NCBI GenBank assembly: GCA_947497985.1
Contig: CANMIX010000006.1
Location: 62,001-126,000 of the forward strand
Direction of reading: 5' to 3'
Source: an uncultured Paracoccaceae bacterium
Lineage (GTDB): Bacteria; Pseudomonadota; Alphaproteobacteria; Rhodobacterales; Rhodobacteraceae
Length of the DNA: 64,000 bases
Shown: one piece after another, positions 9,443-19,230 of the stretch
Layout: the number at the start of each line of letters is the position of its first letter
Numbering within the stretch: position 1 is the first letter of the stretch
Notes under the pieces: model-generated
Told to the model about the DNA's origin: nothing
The model's input: the letters and a program-made list of their open reading frames with translations, nothing else
The model's database searches: none
Position numbers and translations under genes: made by a program

Positions 9443-9468
9443 GGGTCGCCAATTGGCGGCCCTTTTTT
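9443..9468 (+). terminator. Intrinsic terminator after mraY
   Basis: GGGTCGCCAA pairs with TTGGCGGCCC (9443-9462, one G-U pair) and six T follow. It splits the dcw cluster between mraY and murD, implying that murD is mostly transcribed from a promoter in the 131-nt gap or by read-through. Confidence 0.8.
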
Positions 9469-9551
9469 GATGCGCTCCCTTGCAAGTTTTTGCGTTCTCG
9501 GTACAGGGTGGCCGCGAATGAGACGGCAGCGCAAAAGAAAAGGGGAACCGC

Positions 9552-10949
9552 ATGATCCCGGTGGTTGGTTTTAAGGGCGAAAAAGTTGCGGTTCTGGGAC
9601 TGGGTCGGTCAGGCCTGGCCACCGCACGTGCCCTGCGCGAAGGCGGGGCAGAGGCGGTTTGCTGGGACGACAACCCTGCCGCGCGTGACGCGGCCGAGGC
9701 TGAGGGTTTCGCCTGCCGCAGCCTCACCCGTGATGACGCTTTTGATGATATCGCAAGCCTCATTGTGTCGCCGGGTATTCCGCATCTCTACCCCACTCCC
9801 AATCCGGTTGTAAAAAAGGCGCTGATGGCTGGCGTGCCGGTCGACAATGACATTGGCCTGTTTTTCCGTTCCTTTGCCACGCGGGATTGGGACAAGTTTG
9901 AACAGATGCCCAAAGTCGTCGCGGTGACTGGATCTAATGGTAAATCCACCACGGTTGCACTGCTGCATCACATTTTGGAAGAGGCCGGGCGTGACAGTCA
10001 GTTGGCTGGCAATATCGGGCGCGGGGTGCTGGACATTGACCCGCCCGGCGATGGCGGTGTGGTGGTGTTGGAATTGTCCAGCTACCAGACCGACCTTGCG
10101 CGCGCGCTCACTCCGGATATCGCGGTTTTCACCAATCTTTCGCCAGATCATCTGGACCGTCACCACGGCATGGGCGGATACTTCGCAGCCAAACGACGCC
10201 TCTTTGCCGAAGGGGGACCAGATCGCGCGGTCATTGGCGTGGACGAAGATGAAGGGCTGTTCCTGGCGGGGCAACTGTCCGAAGGGGCCGCAGATGATCG
10301 CGTCTTGCGGATCTCATCAGGGCAAAAGCTGACAGGGCCGGGCTGGCAGGTCTTTGCCCGCAAAGGGTTCCTGAGTGAATACCGCAAAGGGCGGCAAGCG
10401 GCCTCTATCGACCTGCGCGACATGACCGGGCTGCCGGGCGCGCATAACCATCAAAATGCCTGTGCCGCCTATGCGGCCGCGCGCGCGCTTGGGCTTGCGC
10501 CACGTCAGATCGAAGGTGCCTTGGCCAGTTACCCCGGCCTGCCGCATCGCAGCCAAACCATCGCCGAGGTCGGCGGCGTGCGCTATGTCAACGACAGCAA
10601 GGCCACCAATGTCGACAGCGCGATCAAGGCCCTAAGCGCCTTCAAAAACATCCGCTGGATCTGCGGTGGTCTTGAAAAAGAAGGCGGGCTGGACGCCCTG
10701 AAAGGGCAGACCGGCAACGTACAAAAGGCCTATGTGATCGGTCGCGAAGCCGCCAATTTCGCCATGCAGCTAGATGTAGAGAGCGAGGTCTGCACCACGA
10801 TGGAACAGGCGGTTGCGCAGGCCATGCGTGATGCCAACGCCGGTGAAACAGTCCTGCTTGCTCCGGCTGCGGCGAGTTTTGATCAATACAACAGCTTCGA
10901 AAAACGTGGTGAGGACTTTATCGCCGAGGTACAGACACGGTTGGCATGA
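9552..10949 (+). CDS. murD: UDP-MurNAc-L-alanine:D-glutamate ligase MurD
   Basis: Cytoplasmic Mur ligase that adds D-glutamate, the second residue of the stem peptide. The 465-residue product has an N-terminal Rossmann-like UDP-binding domain ([10 protein letters not shown] near 18-27), the P-loop GSNGKSTT near 127-134 and a C-terminal domain with NDSKATN. It stands alone between the mraY terminator and two minus-strand genes, so it probably forms its own transcription unit. Confidence 0.96.
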   Translation: MIPVVGFKGEKVAVLGLGRSGLATARALREGGAEAVCWDDNPAARDAAEAEGFACRSLTRDDAFDDIASLIVSPGIPHLYPTPNPVVKKALMAGVPVDNDIGLFFRSFATRDWDKFEQMPKVVAVTGSNGKSTTVALLHHILEEAGRDSQLAGNIGRGVLDIDPPGDGGVVVLELSSYQTDLARALTPDIAVFTNLSPDHLDRHHGMGGYFAAKRRLFAEGGPDRAVIGVDEDEGLFLAGQLSEGAADDRVLRISSGQKLTGPGWQVFARKGFLSEYRKGRQAASIDLRDMTGLPGAHNHQNACAAYAAARALGLAPRQIEGALASYPGLPHRSQTIAEVGGVRYVNDSKATNVDSAIKALSAFKNIRWICGGLEKEGGLDALKGQTGNVQKAYVIGREAANFAMQLDVESEVCTTMEQAVAQAMRDANAGETVLLAPAAASFDQYNSFEKRGEDFIAEVQTRLA

Positions 10950-11008
10950 TGTCTCGGGTGGTTACCGTTCTCTAGGGGGGTAACTGTTCCGTGTGAGCGA
11001 CGCGGTTC

Positions 11009-11539
11009 TTATGTCGCGTGCCGCGAATAAACGTTGTTCAGATATTGCTGGTCATCAATGCAAAAATACGTCTCACCCACATGCTCAAAGCCCTGTGAAC
11101 GATAGAACCGGATGGCAGGATCATTCTCAGCGTTGGTAGCAAGCCAAATGGACTTCGCTTGCAAGTGGCGACATTCGGTGAGAGCGGCTTGAAGTAGGCG
11201 TTTCCCGATGCCTTTTCCATGGTGGCGTGGCTGTACATAAAAGGTCGAGATTTCCACATCTGAGCACCCTTCTACCGGAGCTGTGCTTCCTGTGGAAAGG
11301 TGTATGAAGCCATCTATGCCTTCTGCATTATCCGAAACGATGAAGTGCTGAGTGGGGTCAAGTATGAGGGCCTTGATCTTGGACGGTGTGAACTCGTTGA
11401 GCGCGTAATCCGCAAACAAAGAATTCACGCCCTTTTTCAAGTAAGTTCCAACCCATACCTGGATGGAGATTGCAGCAATGCTGGAGGCATCGTCAACATG
11501 TGGCTTGCGGAGTGTCATTGCCCAAAGATGGCATGTCAT
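11009..11539 (-). CDS. GNAT family N-acetyltransferase
   Basis: Cytoplasmic acetyl-CoA-dependent acetyltransferase of unknown substrate. The 176-residue product shows the GNAT acetyl-CoA loop QPRHHGKGIGKRLL (about 103-116) and the C-terminal AIRFYRSQGFEHVG motif. A second in-frame ATG at 11518 gives a start MTLRKPHVDD that resembles many GNAT N-termini; neither start has a clear ribosome-binding site. The gene lies opposite to the surrounding dcw genes and looks less GC-rich than they do, which suggests later insertion. No function in wall synthesis is implied. Confidence 0.8.
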   Translation of the reverse strand: MTCHLWAMTLRKPHVDDASSIAAISIQVWVGTYLKKGVNSLFADYALNEFTPSKIKALILDPTQHFIVSDNAEGIDGFIHLSTGSTAPVEGCSDVEISTFYVQPRHHGKGIGKRLLQAALTECRHLQAKSIWLATNAENDPAIRFYRSQGFEHVGETYFCIDDQQYLNNVYSRHAT

Positions 11540-11610
11540 TCTCTGAAATCAATGAGAGATTGAGGCGGTTGGCAAACCAGTGCCACTGAAAGGTTCCAAC
11601 TCCGCGTATC

Positions 11611-12789
11611 CTATCCTTGCGCTATTGCCGTACCCGCTGCAAAACCTGACGCCCAGGCCCATTGGAAATTGAACCCGCCAAGCCATCCCGTTACGTCCAC
11701 GGCTTCGCCAATTGCGTAAAGGCCCGGTTGGGTTTTGGCTTCCATTGTTTTGGACGATAGGGCGTCGGTTGAAATGCCACCCAGCGTCACCTCGGCGGTG
11801 CGGTAGCCTTCGGTGCCGGAAGGTTTCAAGTCCCACGACGACAGCGCGTCGCATAGTTCTTGCAGGGCTGCGTCGGAATGGTCTGCGAGGCGACCTGAAA
11901 TTTTTAGTTGAGGTGTCAGATGATCCACCAAGCGGGCAGGCAGGTGTTTGGCCAGCTCGGTCGTCAGCGCCTTGCGTCCAGAGGCTTGTCGTTGGCTGCG
12001 CAGTTTTTCATAAAGGGTCCCGTCGGGGATCAGGTTGACCATGATCTCCTCCCCTTCGTGCCAATAGGACGACAGCTGCAGCACTGATGGGCCTGACAGG
12101 CCGCGATGGGTGAACAGCAGCGCTTCGTCAAAGCTTTTGCGTTGGTTGGACAGGCGGGCGGGCAGGGCGACACCAGCCAAAGGTTTGAAACGGTCCTCGG
12201 CAAAGGTAAAGGGGACAAGGCCCGCGCGGGTGTCAATCAGCGGCAAGTCAAACTGGCGCGCCAGATCATAGGCAAGGCCGGTGGCGCCCATTTTCGGAAT
12301 GGACTTCCCGCCCGTTGCCAGCACCAGGTTGCGGCATGCAACCTTGACTGCTTTGCCGCCCGTCACAAGGGAGAGGTCAAAACCATCGGGCGTTTGGGTG
12401 ACTGATTGAACGGACGTCTCAAGCCAGAGATCAGCACCAGCCTGTTTCAGCTCCTGCACCAGCATCGCTACGATTTGTTTCGCCGAGCCATCGCAAAACA
12501 ACTGGCCCAGTGTCTTTTCATGCCAAGCGATCCCGTGGCGGTCCACCAGTTCGACAAAGTCCCACTGGGTGTATCGCGCCATCGCTGATTTGCAGAAATG
12601 CGGGTTTCCCGACAGGTAGTTTTCGGCGCTGGCATACATATTGGTGAAATTACAGCGCCCCCCGCCGGAGATACGGATCTTCTCGCCAGGGTTCTTGGCG
12701 TGATCCACCACCAGAACATCACCGCCGGCGTGGGCCGCACACATCATGCCAGCTGCGCCAGCGCCAAGAATGACTGTTTGATACTGCAT
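11611..12789 (-). CDS. BaiN/HI0933-family NAD(P)/FAD-dependent oxidoreductase
   Basis: Flavoprotein of the HI0933/YhiN/BaiN family, of unassigned reaction in most bacteria. The N-terminus carries the FAD dinucleotide-binding motif GAGAAGMMCA, followed by GEKIRISGGGRCNFTN (about 36-51), a family hallmark. The C-terminal part has TLGGISTD and the second FAD-contact segment GWLGGFNFQWAWASG. I start at ATG 12789 (392 residues) because the Rossmann fold begins 7 residues later; the 31 upstream residues in the track look non-native. It lies antisense between murD and ftsW, next to the GNAT gene. Confidence 0.88.
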   Translation of the reverse strand: MQYQTVILGAGAAGMMCAAHAGGDVLVVDHAKNPGEKIRISGGGRCNFTNMYASAENYLSGNPHFCKSAMARYTQWDFVELVDRHGIAWHEKTLGQLFCDGSAKQIVAMLVQELKQAGADLWLETSVQSVTQTPDGFDLSLVTGGKAVKVACRNLVLATGGKSIPKMGATGLAYDLARQFDLPLIDTRAGLVPFTFAEDRFKPLAGVALPARLSNQRKSFDEALLFTHRGLSGPSVLQLSSYWHEGEEIMVNLIPDGTLYEKLRSQRQASGRKALTTELAKHLPARLVDHLTPQLKISGRLADHSDAALQELCDALSSWDLKPSGTEGYRTAEVTLGGISTDALSSKTMEAKTQPGLYAIGEAVDVTGWLGGFNFQWAWASGFAAGTAIAQG

Positions 12790-12966
12790 AAAGGGGCATT
12801 GGCGCGGATTACTGCCAAACGCAAGAGGAAGAGACTGGCCTGAGACGAAGTTTGTGGTTACAGTCCCCTTAATGACCCTCACAAGAGGGCGTATTTGAGG
12901 CAGATATAAACAGACTACCCCGCAGAATTACGTAAATGGGGTGGCAGAAACGGCGGCGGTGATCCC

Positions 12967-14136
12967 ATGACTGAAATGGTCTATGGAGCGGTTCCGGTAC
13001 AAACCGGTGAACCTATTCTTCCCAAATGGTGGCGGACACTGGACAAGTGGACGATGACCTGCATCCTCATCTTGTTTGTGGTTGGGCTGCTGTTGGGGCT
13101 TGCGGCCTCGGTGCCCTTGGCGGCGCGCAACGGGTTTGACAATTTCCACTATGTGCAACGGCAGGCCGCCTTTGGCCTGATGGCGTTGATGGCGATGGTG
13201 GTGACGTCGATGATGTCGCCAACCATGGTGCGGCGGGCAGCGGTTTTGGGGTTTGCAGGCGCGTTTGTGGCCTTGATGCTATTGCCATTTTTGGGCACCG
13301 ATTTTGGCAAGGGGGCCGTGCGCTGGTACAGCCTTGGCTTTGCCTCGGTGCAACCATCCGAATTTTTGAAGCCAACGTTCATTGTTGTTGCAGCCTGGCT
13401 GATTGCGTCAAGCCAACAGATTAACGGACCACCTGGTACGCTGATTTCTTTTGGTCTTTGCATCACGGTTGTGATGTTCCTGGTGATGCAGCCAGATTTT
13501 GGTCAATCCTGTCTGGTTCTGTTCGGCTGGGGCGTGATGTATTTTGTTGCGGGCGCGCCAATGCTGTTGCTTGTGGTGATGGCCAGCGTGGTCGTTTTAG
13601 GCGGCATCGTGGCCTATTCATCCTCGGAACACTTTGCCCGCCGGATCGACGGGTTTCTGAACCCGGACGTGGATCCAACCACCCAGCTTGGCTATGCGAC
13701 CAATGCGATCCGCGAAGGCGGTTTGTTTGGTGTTGGCGTCGGCGAGGGGCAGGTGAAATGGTCGCTGCCGGATGCGCATACAGATTTCATCATTGCCGTG
13801 GCGGCCGAAGAATACGGTCTGGTGCTCGTGGTGATTGTAATCGCGCTTTACATGCTTGTGGTCGTGCGTTCGTTGTTCCGCCTGATGAAGGAACGCGACA
13901 CGTTTATCCGCCTCGCCGGGACCGGTCTGGTGTGCATGTTCGGCGTGCAGGCAATGATCAATATGGGTGTTGCGGTTCGCTTGCTTCCCGCCAAAGGCAT
14001 GACGCTTCCCTTTGTTAGCTATGGCGGTTCCTCCTTGATTGCTGGCGGAATTGCAGTAGGCATGCTCTTGGCATTTACCCGCAGCAGACCCCAAGGCGAA
14101 ATCGCCGATTTCCTGCGCGGAAGTGGCCGGGGCTAA
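12967..14136 (+). CDS. ftsW: Septal peptidoglycan glycosyltransferase FtsW
   Basis: SEDS-family polytopic membrane protein that polymerises lipid II at the division site with FtsI. At 389 residues with roughly ten membrane segments it has normal size. The family motif [14 protein letters not shown] is near the C-terminus, and the large periplasmic loop is seen before it. It is preceded by an 84-nt gap with CGGCGGTGATCCC just before the ATG, so the ribosome-binding site is modest. It opens the second plus-strand block of dcw genes. Confidence 0.96.
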   Translation: MTEMVYGAVPVQTGEPILPKWWRTLDKWTMTCILILFVVGLLLGLAASVPLAARNGFDNFHYVQRQAAFGLMALMAMVVTSMMSPTMVRRAAVLGFAGAFVALMLLPFLGTDFGKGAVRWYSLGFASVQPSEFLKPTFIVVAAWLIASSQQINGPPGTLISFGLCITVVMFLVMQPDFGQSCLVLFGWGVMYFVAGAPMLLLVVMASVVVLGGIVAYSSSEHFARRIDGFLNPDVDPTTQLGYATNAIREGGLFGVGVGEGQVKWSLPDAHTDFIIAVAAEEYGLVLVVIVIALYMLVVVRSLFRLMKERDTFIRLAGTGLVCMFGVQAMINMGVAVRLLPAKGMTLPFVSYGGSSLIAGGIAVGMLLAFTRSRPQGEIADFLRGSGRG

Positions 14137-14159
14137 CGGATTACGGAAGACGGATTGCT

Positions 14160-15251
14160 ATGGCGCAGAAATTGCTTTTGATGGCTGCTGGTGGAACAGG
14201 CGGCCACATGTTCCCCGCTCAGGCCTTGGCTGAGGCGATGTTGCGAAAAGGCTGGCGGGTCAAGCTTTCGACTGATCCACGGGGTGCCCGTTACACCGGC
14301 GCGTTTCCTCATACATGCGAAATTGTGCAAGCCGCGTCGTCCACCTTTGCGCGCGGCGGAGTGTTAGCCAAAGCTTTGGTTGGACCCAAGATCGCGATAG
14401 GAACCGCCGGGATGGCTGTGCAGATGTTGCGGGACAAGCCTGACGTTGTTGTTGGATTTGGCGGCTACCCGTCGATCCCGGCGCTTGGTGCTGCGACACT
14501 GTTGAAGCTGCCGCGGATGATCCACGAACAAAATGGCGTGCTTGGTCGGGTTAATCAGATCTTTGCCAAACGCGTGGCGCAGGTCGCTTGTGGCGTCTGG
14601 CCGACGGAATTGCCCGAAGGGGCTGTTGGCGTACATGTGGGCAACCCCGTACGCTCGGCTGTTTTGGAGCGTGCCGGTGCCGGATATATTGCCCCCGGTG
14701 ACTATCCGATGGAGATTCTGGTGATGGGGGGAAGCCAAGGGGCGCGGATCTTGTCCGATGTTGTCCCACCGGCGATCGCAAATCTGCCCATGGAAATTCT
14801 GCAGCATCTGCGTGTTTCCCATCAGGCCCGCGCCGAGGATCACGACCGGGTGTCAGCCTATTACGCAGAACATGCAATCAACGCGGATGTGCAGCCGTTC
14901 TTTAGCGACGTGCCCAAGCGATTGACCGAGGCGCAGCTGGTGATCTCTCGCTCTGGCGCATCGTCGGTGGCAGATATTTCCGTCATCGGGCGCCCGTCGA
15001 TCCTGATCCCCTTTGCGGCGGCGGCTGGCGACCATCAATCCGCCAACGCACGTGGTCTGGTTGACGCAAGTGCCGCTGTATTGATGCCCGAAAGCGCCCT
15101 TGACGTTTCTGTCCTGACAGAGCACATGACCGCAATTCTGAGTAACCCCATGGCCGCACTGCAAATGGCCAACGCAGCGCTCTCCACCGGTATCCCCGAC
15201 GCAACCGATCGTCTGGTGGCTGAGGTTGAGCGTCTCGCAGAGGAAGGATAA
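14160..15251 (+). CDS. murG: UDP-GlcNAc:lipid I N-acetylglucosaminyltransferase MurG
   Basis: Peripheral inner-membrane GT28 glycosyltransferase that converts lipid I to lipid II. The 363 residues show the N-terminal acceptor-site motif [10 protein letters not shown] (about 11-20), the [11 protein letters not shown] segment (about 122-132) and the nucleotide-binding GGSQGA in the C-terminal half. It starts 24 nt after ftsW and ends 2 nt before murC, consistent with one operon. Confidence 0.97.
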   Translation: MAQKLLLMAAGGTGGHMFPAQALAEAMLRKGWRVKLSTDPRGARYTGAFPHTCEIVQAASSTFARGGVLAKALVGPKIAIGTAGMAVQMLRDKPDVVVGFGGYPSIPALGAATLLKLPRMIHEQNGVLGRVNQIFAKRVAQVACGVWPTELPEGAVGVHVGNPVRSAVLERAGAGYIAPGDYPMEILVMGGSQGARILSDVVPPAIANLPMEILQHLRVSHQARAEDHDRVSAYYAEHAINADVQPFFSDVPKRLTEAQLVISRSGASSVADISVIGRPSILIPFAAAAGDHQSANARGLVDASAAVLMPESALDVSVLTEHMTAILSNPMAALQMANAALSTGIPDATDRLVAEVERLAEEG

Positions 15252-15253
15252 AC

Positions 15254-16651
15254 ATGAACCCTGCAACCAAACTGCCCGGCGACGTAGGTCCGATCCATTT
15301 TGTTGGGATCGGAGGGATCGGCATGTCGGGCATTGCTGAAGTTCTGTTGAACCTAGGCTATGTGGTGCAGGGCTCTGACCTGAAATCCTCCAAGATCACC
15401 CAGCGTCTGGAGTCCTTGGGCGCAACTGTGTTCGAAGGCCAAAGCGCTGAAAATCTGGAAGACGCATCTGTTGTTGTGATCTCTTCCGCAATCAAGCCCG
15501 GCAATCCAGAGCTGGATCAGGCCCGCCTAAAGGGTCTGCCGGTGGTACGTCGCGCGGAAATGCTCGCGGAACTTATGCGCCTGAAATCCAACATCGCGAT
15601 TGCAGGCACCCACGGCAAAACCACCACCACCACGATGATGGCGGAATTGATGGTGCATGGGAAGTTCGACCCGACCGTGGTGAACGGCGGCATCATCCAC
15701 GCCTATGGCTCTAACGCGCGGATGGGGCAGGGCGAATGGATGGTCGTTGAAGCGGACGAAAGCGACGGCACCTTCAACCGGCTGCCCGCGACCATTGCCG
15801 TAGTCACAAATATCGATCCCGAACATATGGAACACTGGGGCAGCATCGAAAACCTGCGTCAGGGGTTTTATGACTTTGTCTCCAATATCCCATTCTACGG
15901 CGTCGCGGTCTGCTGCACCGACCACCCCGAAGTGCAAGCGCTTGTCGGCCGTATCTCGGACCGCCGTGTTGTGACCTATGGCTTTAACGCCCAAGCTGAC
16001 GTGCGCGCGGTAAACTTGACCTACAAAGGCGGCATAGCGCATTTTGATATCCATCTTCAGGCCGAAGACACGGTGATCGAGGGCTGCACCCTGCCAATGC
16101 CCGGCGACCACAATGTCTCAAACGCGCTGTCGGCCGTGGCCGTGTCGCGCCACCTTGGCATGCGCTCGGCTGAGATCCGCGAAGCACTGGCCAAATTTGG
16201 CGGTGTGAACCGCCGCTTTACCAAAGTGGGCGAAGTCGATGGCGTCACCATTATCGATGACTACGGCCACCACCCGGTAGAAATTGCCGCCGTCCTCAAA
16301 GCCGCGCGCCAAGCCAGCGAAGGCCGTGTCATCGCCGTGCATCAACCCCACCGTTATTCACGTCTCGCCAATCTGTTTGACGACTTCTGCGCCTGCTTTA
16401 ACGAAGCCGACGTCGTCGCCATTGCCGAAGTCTTTGCCGCCGGCGAAGAGCCGATCGAAGGGGCAGGGCGTGATGATCTGGTCGAAGGCCTCATCCGACA
16501 TGGCCACCGTCACGCACGTGCCATCCTGAACGAAGACGATTTGGAACGTCTTGTCCGCGAACAAGCCCGCCCCGGCGATATGGTTGTCTGCCTTGGCGCC
16601 GGTACCATTTCCACCTGGGCCAATGGCCTGCCCGCACGGCTTCAGGCATAG
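15254..16651 (+). CDS. murC: UDP-N-acetylmuramate:L-alanine ligase MurC
   Basis: Cytoplasmic Mur ligase that adds L-alanine to UDP-MurNAc, the first peptide step. The N-terminal UDP-binding loop [12 protein letters not shown] (about 15-26), the ATP P-loop GTHGKTTT (about 118-125) and the C-terminal HQPHRYSR are all MurC signatures. At 465 residues it is complete. Its start follows the murG stop after 2 nt. Confidence 0.97.
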   Translation: MNPATKLPGDVGPIHFVGIGGIGMSGIAEVLLNLGYVVQGSDLKSSKITQRLESLGATVFEGQSAENLEDASVVVISSAIKPGNPELDQARLKGLPVVRRAEMLAELMRLKSNIAIAGTHGKTTTTTMMAELMVHGKFDPTVVNGGIIHAYGSNARMGQGEWMVVEADESDGTFNRLPATIAVVTNIDPEHMEHWGSIENLRQGFYDFVSNIPFYGVAVCCTDHPEVQALVGRISDRRVVTYGFNAQADVRAVNLTYKGGIAHFDIHLQAEDTVIEGCTLPMPGDHNVSNALSAVAVSRHLGMRSAEIREALAKFGGVNRRFTKVGEVDGVTIIDDYGHHPVEIAAVLKAARQASEGRVIAVHQPHRYSRLANLFDDFCACFNEADVVAIAEVFAAGEEPIEGAGRDDLVEGLIRHGHRHARAILNEDDLERLVREQARPGDMVVCLGAGTISTWANGLPARLQA

Positions 16652-16660
16652 GAGACGCCC

Positions 16661-16906
16661 GTGAATCTGTCCTTGATCCTCGCCTGTCTGTGGGTTGTGT
16701 CAGCAAACCTGATCGCCATGCTGCCGAGCAAGGACAACCACTGGACCTATGCCTATATCCTGATCGGCATCGGCATTCCGTTGCTTGGCTATGTCACCTA
16801 TGAAAACGGCCCCTGGTGGGGGCTGGCCCTGCTGATCGCCGGCATGTCCATCCTGCGCTGGCCAGTGATTTACCTGTGGCGGTGGATTACCAAAAGCGGT
16901 CGTTGA
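16661..16906 (+). CDS. DUF2484 family small membrane protein
   Basis: 81-residue protein with a GTG start after GGAGACGCCC. It has three hydrophobic segments (about 2-19, 30-44 and 52-70) joined by short polar loops with WTYAY and ENGPWWG. The family, as I know it, is found mainly in Rhodobacterales between murC and murB and has no assigned role. The position suggests a link to the envelope or division, but that is inference. Its TGA overlaps the TTG that would start the next small ORF. Confidence 0.78.
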   Translation: MNLSLILACLWVVSANLIAMLPSKDNHWTYAYILIGIGIPLLGYVTYENGPWWGLALLIAGMSILRWPVIYLWRWITKSGR

Positions 16907-17208
16907 ATTTGGGGCATTCTCCTTTGCTCCTGATTTTCGCATGTACCGTTTCAAGTTTCCTTGGAACAGCATTCTTGGGATGCAAAGACTGGCGGCGCGG
17001 AGCACGGGTCCTATTCGGCGCTGCATGTATGTTGCTGCTGTTGCTCATTGGATTAAGGGGTGTCTCTGATTGGGGTATTGACCGAGCGGCACTTGGCATT
17101 TTCATCATCTTCCATTTGGTATACATGCTCACGGGGCGTTTGGGGTGGCTGGCAGGACGTCAGTGGAGAAAAGGAATTCGCAGTGAACATCGAAGGTCTA
17201 AAAGGTAA
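16903..17208 (+). CDS. Possible small membrane protein between DUF2484 and murB
   Basis: An unrecognised reading frame. If started at TTG 16903, which overlaps the DUF2484 stop (TTGA), it gives 101 residues with three likely membrane segments (near 6-24, 34-50 and 57-74) and a basic tail ending RRSKR. The 3' end overlaps murB by 26 nt. Hydrophobic pattern and coupling favour a real gene. The rare start codon and lack of a known family argue for caution. The longer track ORF beginning at 16816 overlaps DUF2484 heavily and is unlikely. Confidence 0.45.
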   Translation: MNLGHSPLLLIFACTVSSFLGTAFLGCKDWRRGARVLFGAACMLLLLLIGLRGVSDWGIDRAALGIFIIFHLVYMLTGRLGWLAGRQWRKGIRSEHRRSKR

Positions 17209-18100
17209 GCTTACAGAAAATCGCGCGCTCTCAAGCCTGACGTGGCTGCGTGTGGGTGGTCCTGCGGATTATCTGTTTCAGCCGGCGGACGTCGATGATC
17301 TGGCGCTGTTTCTGCGGGAGCTGGACCCAAGCATTGCTGTCTTTCCCATGGGCGTTGGCTCCAACCTCATCGTGCGGGACGGCGGCTTGCGCGCGGTTGT
17401 GATCCGCTTGGGGCGTGGGTTTAACGGGATTGAGGTCGACGGCCAGATCGTGACCGCCGGTGCCGCAGCCCTTGACGCGCATGTGGCAAAGAAGGCGGCG
17501 GATGCGGGTGTGGATCTGACATTTTTGCGCACAATCCCGGGCTCGATTGGTGGTGCGGTCCGTATGAACGCAGGCTGTTATGGGTCCTATGTGGCGGATG
17601 TCTTTCAATCCGCGACCATTGTCACCCGGCAGGGCGAGATCCGCGAGATCGGCGCTGACGAGCTGAACTTTCAATACCGCCAGTCTGATCTGTCTGAGGG
17701 CGCGGTGCTGGTTTCGGCCACGCTCAAAGGTCCCATTGGGGATGCGGCTGAGCTGACCGCGCGCATGGATGCGCAGGTCAAAAAACGCGATGAGACCCAG
17801 CCCACCAAAGAGCGCAGCGCAGGCTCGACCTTTCGCAACCCGGCAGGGTTTTCGTCGACGGGGCGCGCCGATGATGTGCATGATTTGAAGGCTTGGAAGG
17901 TCATCGACAACGCAGGTTTGCGCGGCGCCACACGCGGAGGCGCGCAGATGAGCGAGAAACATTCCAATTTCATGATCAATACCGGTGGCGCAACTGCCGC
18001 AGACCTTGAAGGTTTGGGCGAAGAGGTGCGAAAAACTGTTTACGACGATTCTGGCATCACGCTAGAATGGGAAATCATGAGAATTGGCGAGCCGCTTTAA
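17183..18100 (+). CDS. murB: UDP-N-acetylenolpyruvoylglucosamine reductase MurB
   Basis: FAD- and NADPH-dependent cytoplasmic enzyme that reduces UDP-GlcNAc-enolpyruvate to UDP-MurNAc. The 305 residues show the FAD-binding pattern [12 protein letters not shown], the [12 protein letters not shown] segment and [10 protein letters not shown] with the proton-donating serine. I start at GTG 17183 because AAGGA lies about 8 nt upstream; the track's 41 extra residues overlap the upstream ORF and are not MurB-like. It is followed by a 206-nt gap before ddl. Confidence 0.95.
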   Translation: MNIEGLKGKLTENRALSSLTWLRVGGPADYLFQPADVDDLALFLRELDPSIAVFPMGVGSNLIVRDGGLRAVVIRLGRGFNGIEVDGQIVTAGAAALDAHVAKKAADAGVDLTFLRTIPGSIGGAVRMNAGCYGSYVADVFQSATIVTRQGEIREIGADELNFQYRQSDLSEGAVLVSATLKGPIGDAAELTARMDAQVKKRDETQPTKERSAGSTFRNPAGFSSTGRADDVHDLKAWKVIDNAGLRGATRGGAQMSEKHSNFMINTGGATAADLEGLGEEVRKTVYDDSGITLEWEIMRIGEPL

Positions 18101-18306
18101 CGTGATATTGCCCAAACAGGCATCTTGGTTAATGGGCGTTAGGTTTTTGCTAACTTTCGTGGCCTAATGGTTAACGGGTCGCCCGCAGTGCGTTAGTATT
18201 TGCATGCATCAAGGTGTGAGGCGACTGGGGGAAACCCCACAATATTTGCCCAAAAGGGCACTAACAATAAGGGGCGCAAATGCCCCGTAAGCTTTTGAGG
18301 CGCGGT
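18101..18306 (+). promoter_or_regulatory. murB-ddl intergenic leader with short tandem hairpins
   Basis: The gap contains ATGGTTAAC at 18167-18175, the complement of TTAACCAT, which is a described CtrA half-site form. It is followed by three short hairpins: GGGGAAACCCC-like near 18230, GCCCAAAAGGGC near 18247 and GGGGCGCAAATGCCCC near 18271-18286. No T tract follows them, so they are not intrinsic terminators. They could be a structured 5' leader for ddl-ftsQ-ftsA. The regulatory reading is speculative. Confidence 0.3.
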
Positions 18307-19230
18307 ATGGTGAGTGGGACGAGCACGGCACTCCCAAAAGTCGCAGTATTGATGGGTGGACCTTCGGCGGAACGCGAAGTGTCCTTGTCATCAGGTCGTG
18401 AATGTGCGGCCGCACTGCGCGGGGAAGGATTTGAGGTTGTCGAAACCGACGCTGGCGTCGATCTGGTCGATCGACTGACTGGCGTAAAACCGGATGTTGT
18501 TTTTAATGCGCTTCACGGTCGGTGGGGTGAAGATGGCTGCGTTCAAGGCGTTCTGGAATGGCTGAAGATCCCTTACACGCACTCTGGCGTCTTGGCCTCG
18601 GCGCTTGCGATGGACAAACAACGGTCCAAGGAAGCGTTTCGCGCGGCTGGATTGCCGGTCGCGCAAAGCGGTCTGTATGCCAAGGACGATGTCGCCCGTA
18701 CCCACGTTATGCCCGCGCCTTACGTGGTGAAGCCGAACAACGAAGGCTCAAGCGTTGGCATCTATCTGGTGCATGAAAACAGCAACACTCCGCCACAGCT
18801 GGATGACACGATGCCCGACCAGGTCCTGGTTGAAGCCTTTGTGCCCGGGCGCGAGTTGACCGTCTCTGTCCTTGAGGATCGCGCGCTAACCGTGACGGAT
18901 ATCCTGACGGACGGTTGGTATGACTATGATGCGAAGTACAAACCGGGCGGATCGCGCCATGTAGTGCCAGCGAACCTCCCGGCTGAGATTTTTGACCTGT
19001 GCATGGATTATGCGGTCAGGGCCCATCAGGCGCTTGGCTGCCGTGGTCTCAGTCGAACCGATTTCCGGTGGGACGAGGGCAAAGGCAAGGACGGTTTGAT
19101 CCTTCTCGAGGTCAACACCCAACCTGGAATGACGCCGACCTCATTGTCGCCAGAACAGGCGGTGCACTGCGGTCTGACCTTTGGCCAGCTGTGTGCCGCT
19201 CTGGTGGAGGATGCCTCGTGCGATCGCTGA
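18307..19230 (+). CDS. ddl: D-alanine--D-alanine ligase
   Basis: ATP-grasp enzyme of the cytoplasm that makes the D-Ala-D-Ala dipeptide used by MurF. With ATG 18307 (GAGG 6 nt upstream) the protein has 307 residues and starts shortly before VAVLMGGPSAERE, the family N-terminus. Further motifs are FNALHGRWGEDG, VVKPNNEGSSVG and the metal-binding LLEVNTQPGMT. The track's nine extra residues come from a leader sequence and seem unlikely. Its 3' end overlaps ftsQ by 13 nt. Confidence 0.95.
   Translation: MVSGTSTALPKVAVLMGGPSAEREVSLSSGRECAAALRGEGFEVVETDAGVDLVDRLTGVKPDVVFNALHGRWGEDGCVQGVLEWLKIPYTHSGVLASALAMDKQRSKEAFRAAGLPVAQSGLYAKDDVARTHVMPAPYVVKPNNEGSSVGIYLVHENSNTPPQLDDTMPDQVLVEAFVPGRELTVSVLEDRALTVTDILTDGWYDYDAKYKPGGSRHVVPANLPAEIFDLCMDYAVRAHQALGCRGLSRTDFRWDEGKGKDGLILLEVNTQPGMTPTSLSPEQAVHCGLTFGQLCAALVEDASCDR

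Noticed and set aside
8362-9534. 390-codon minus-strand ORF opposite mraY
   Set aside because: It is a shadow of mraY codon usage; no motif, and it runs through the mraY terminator.
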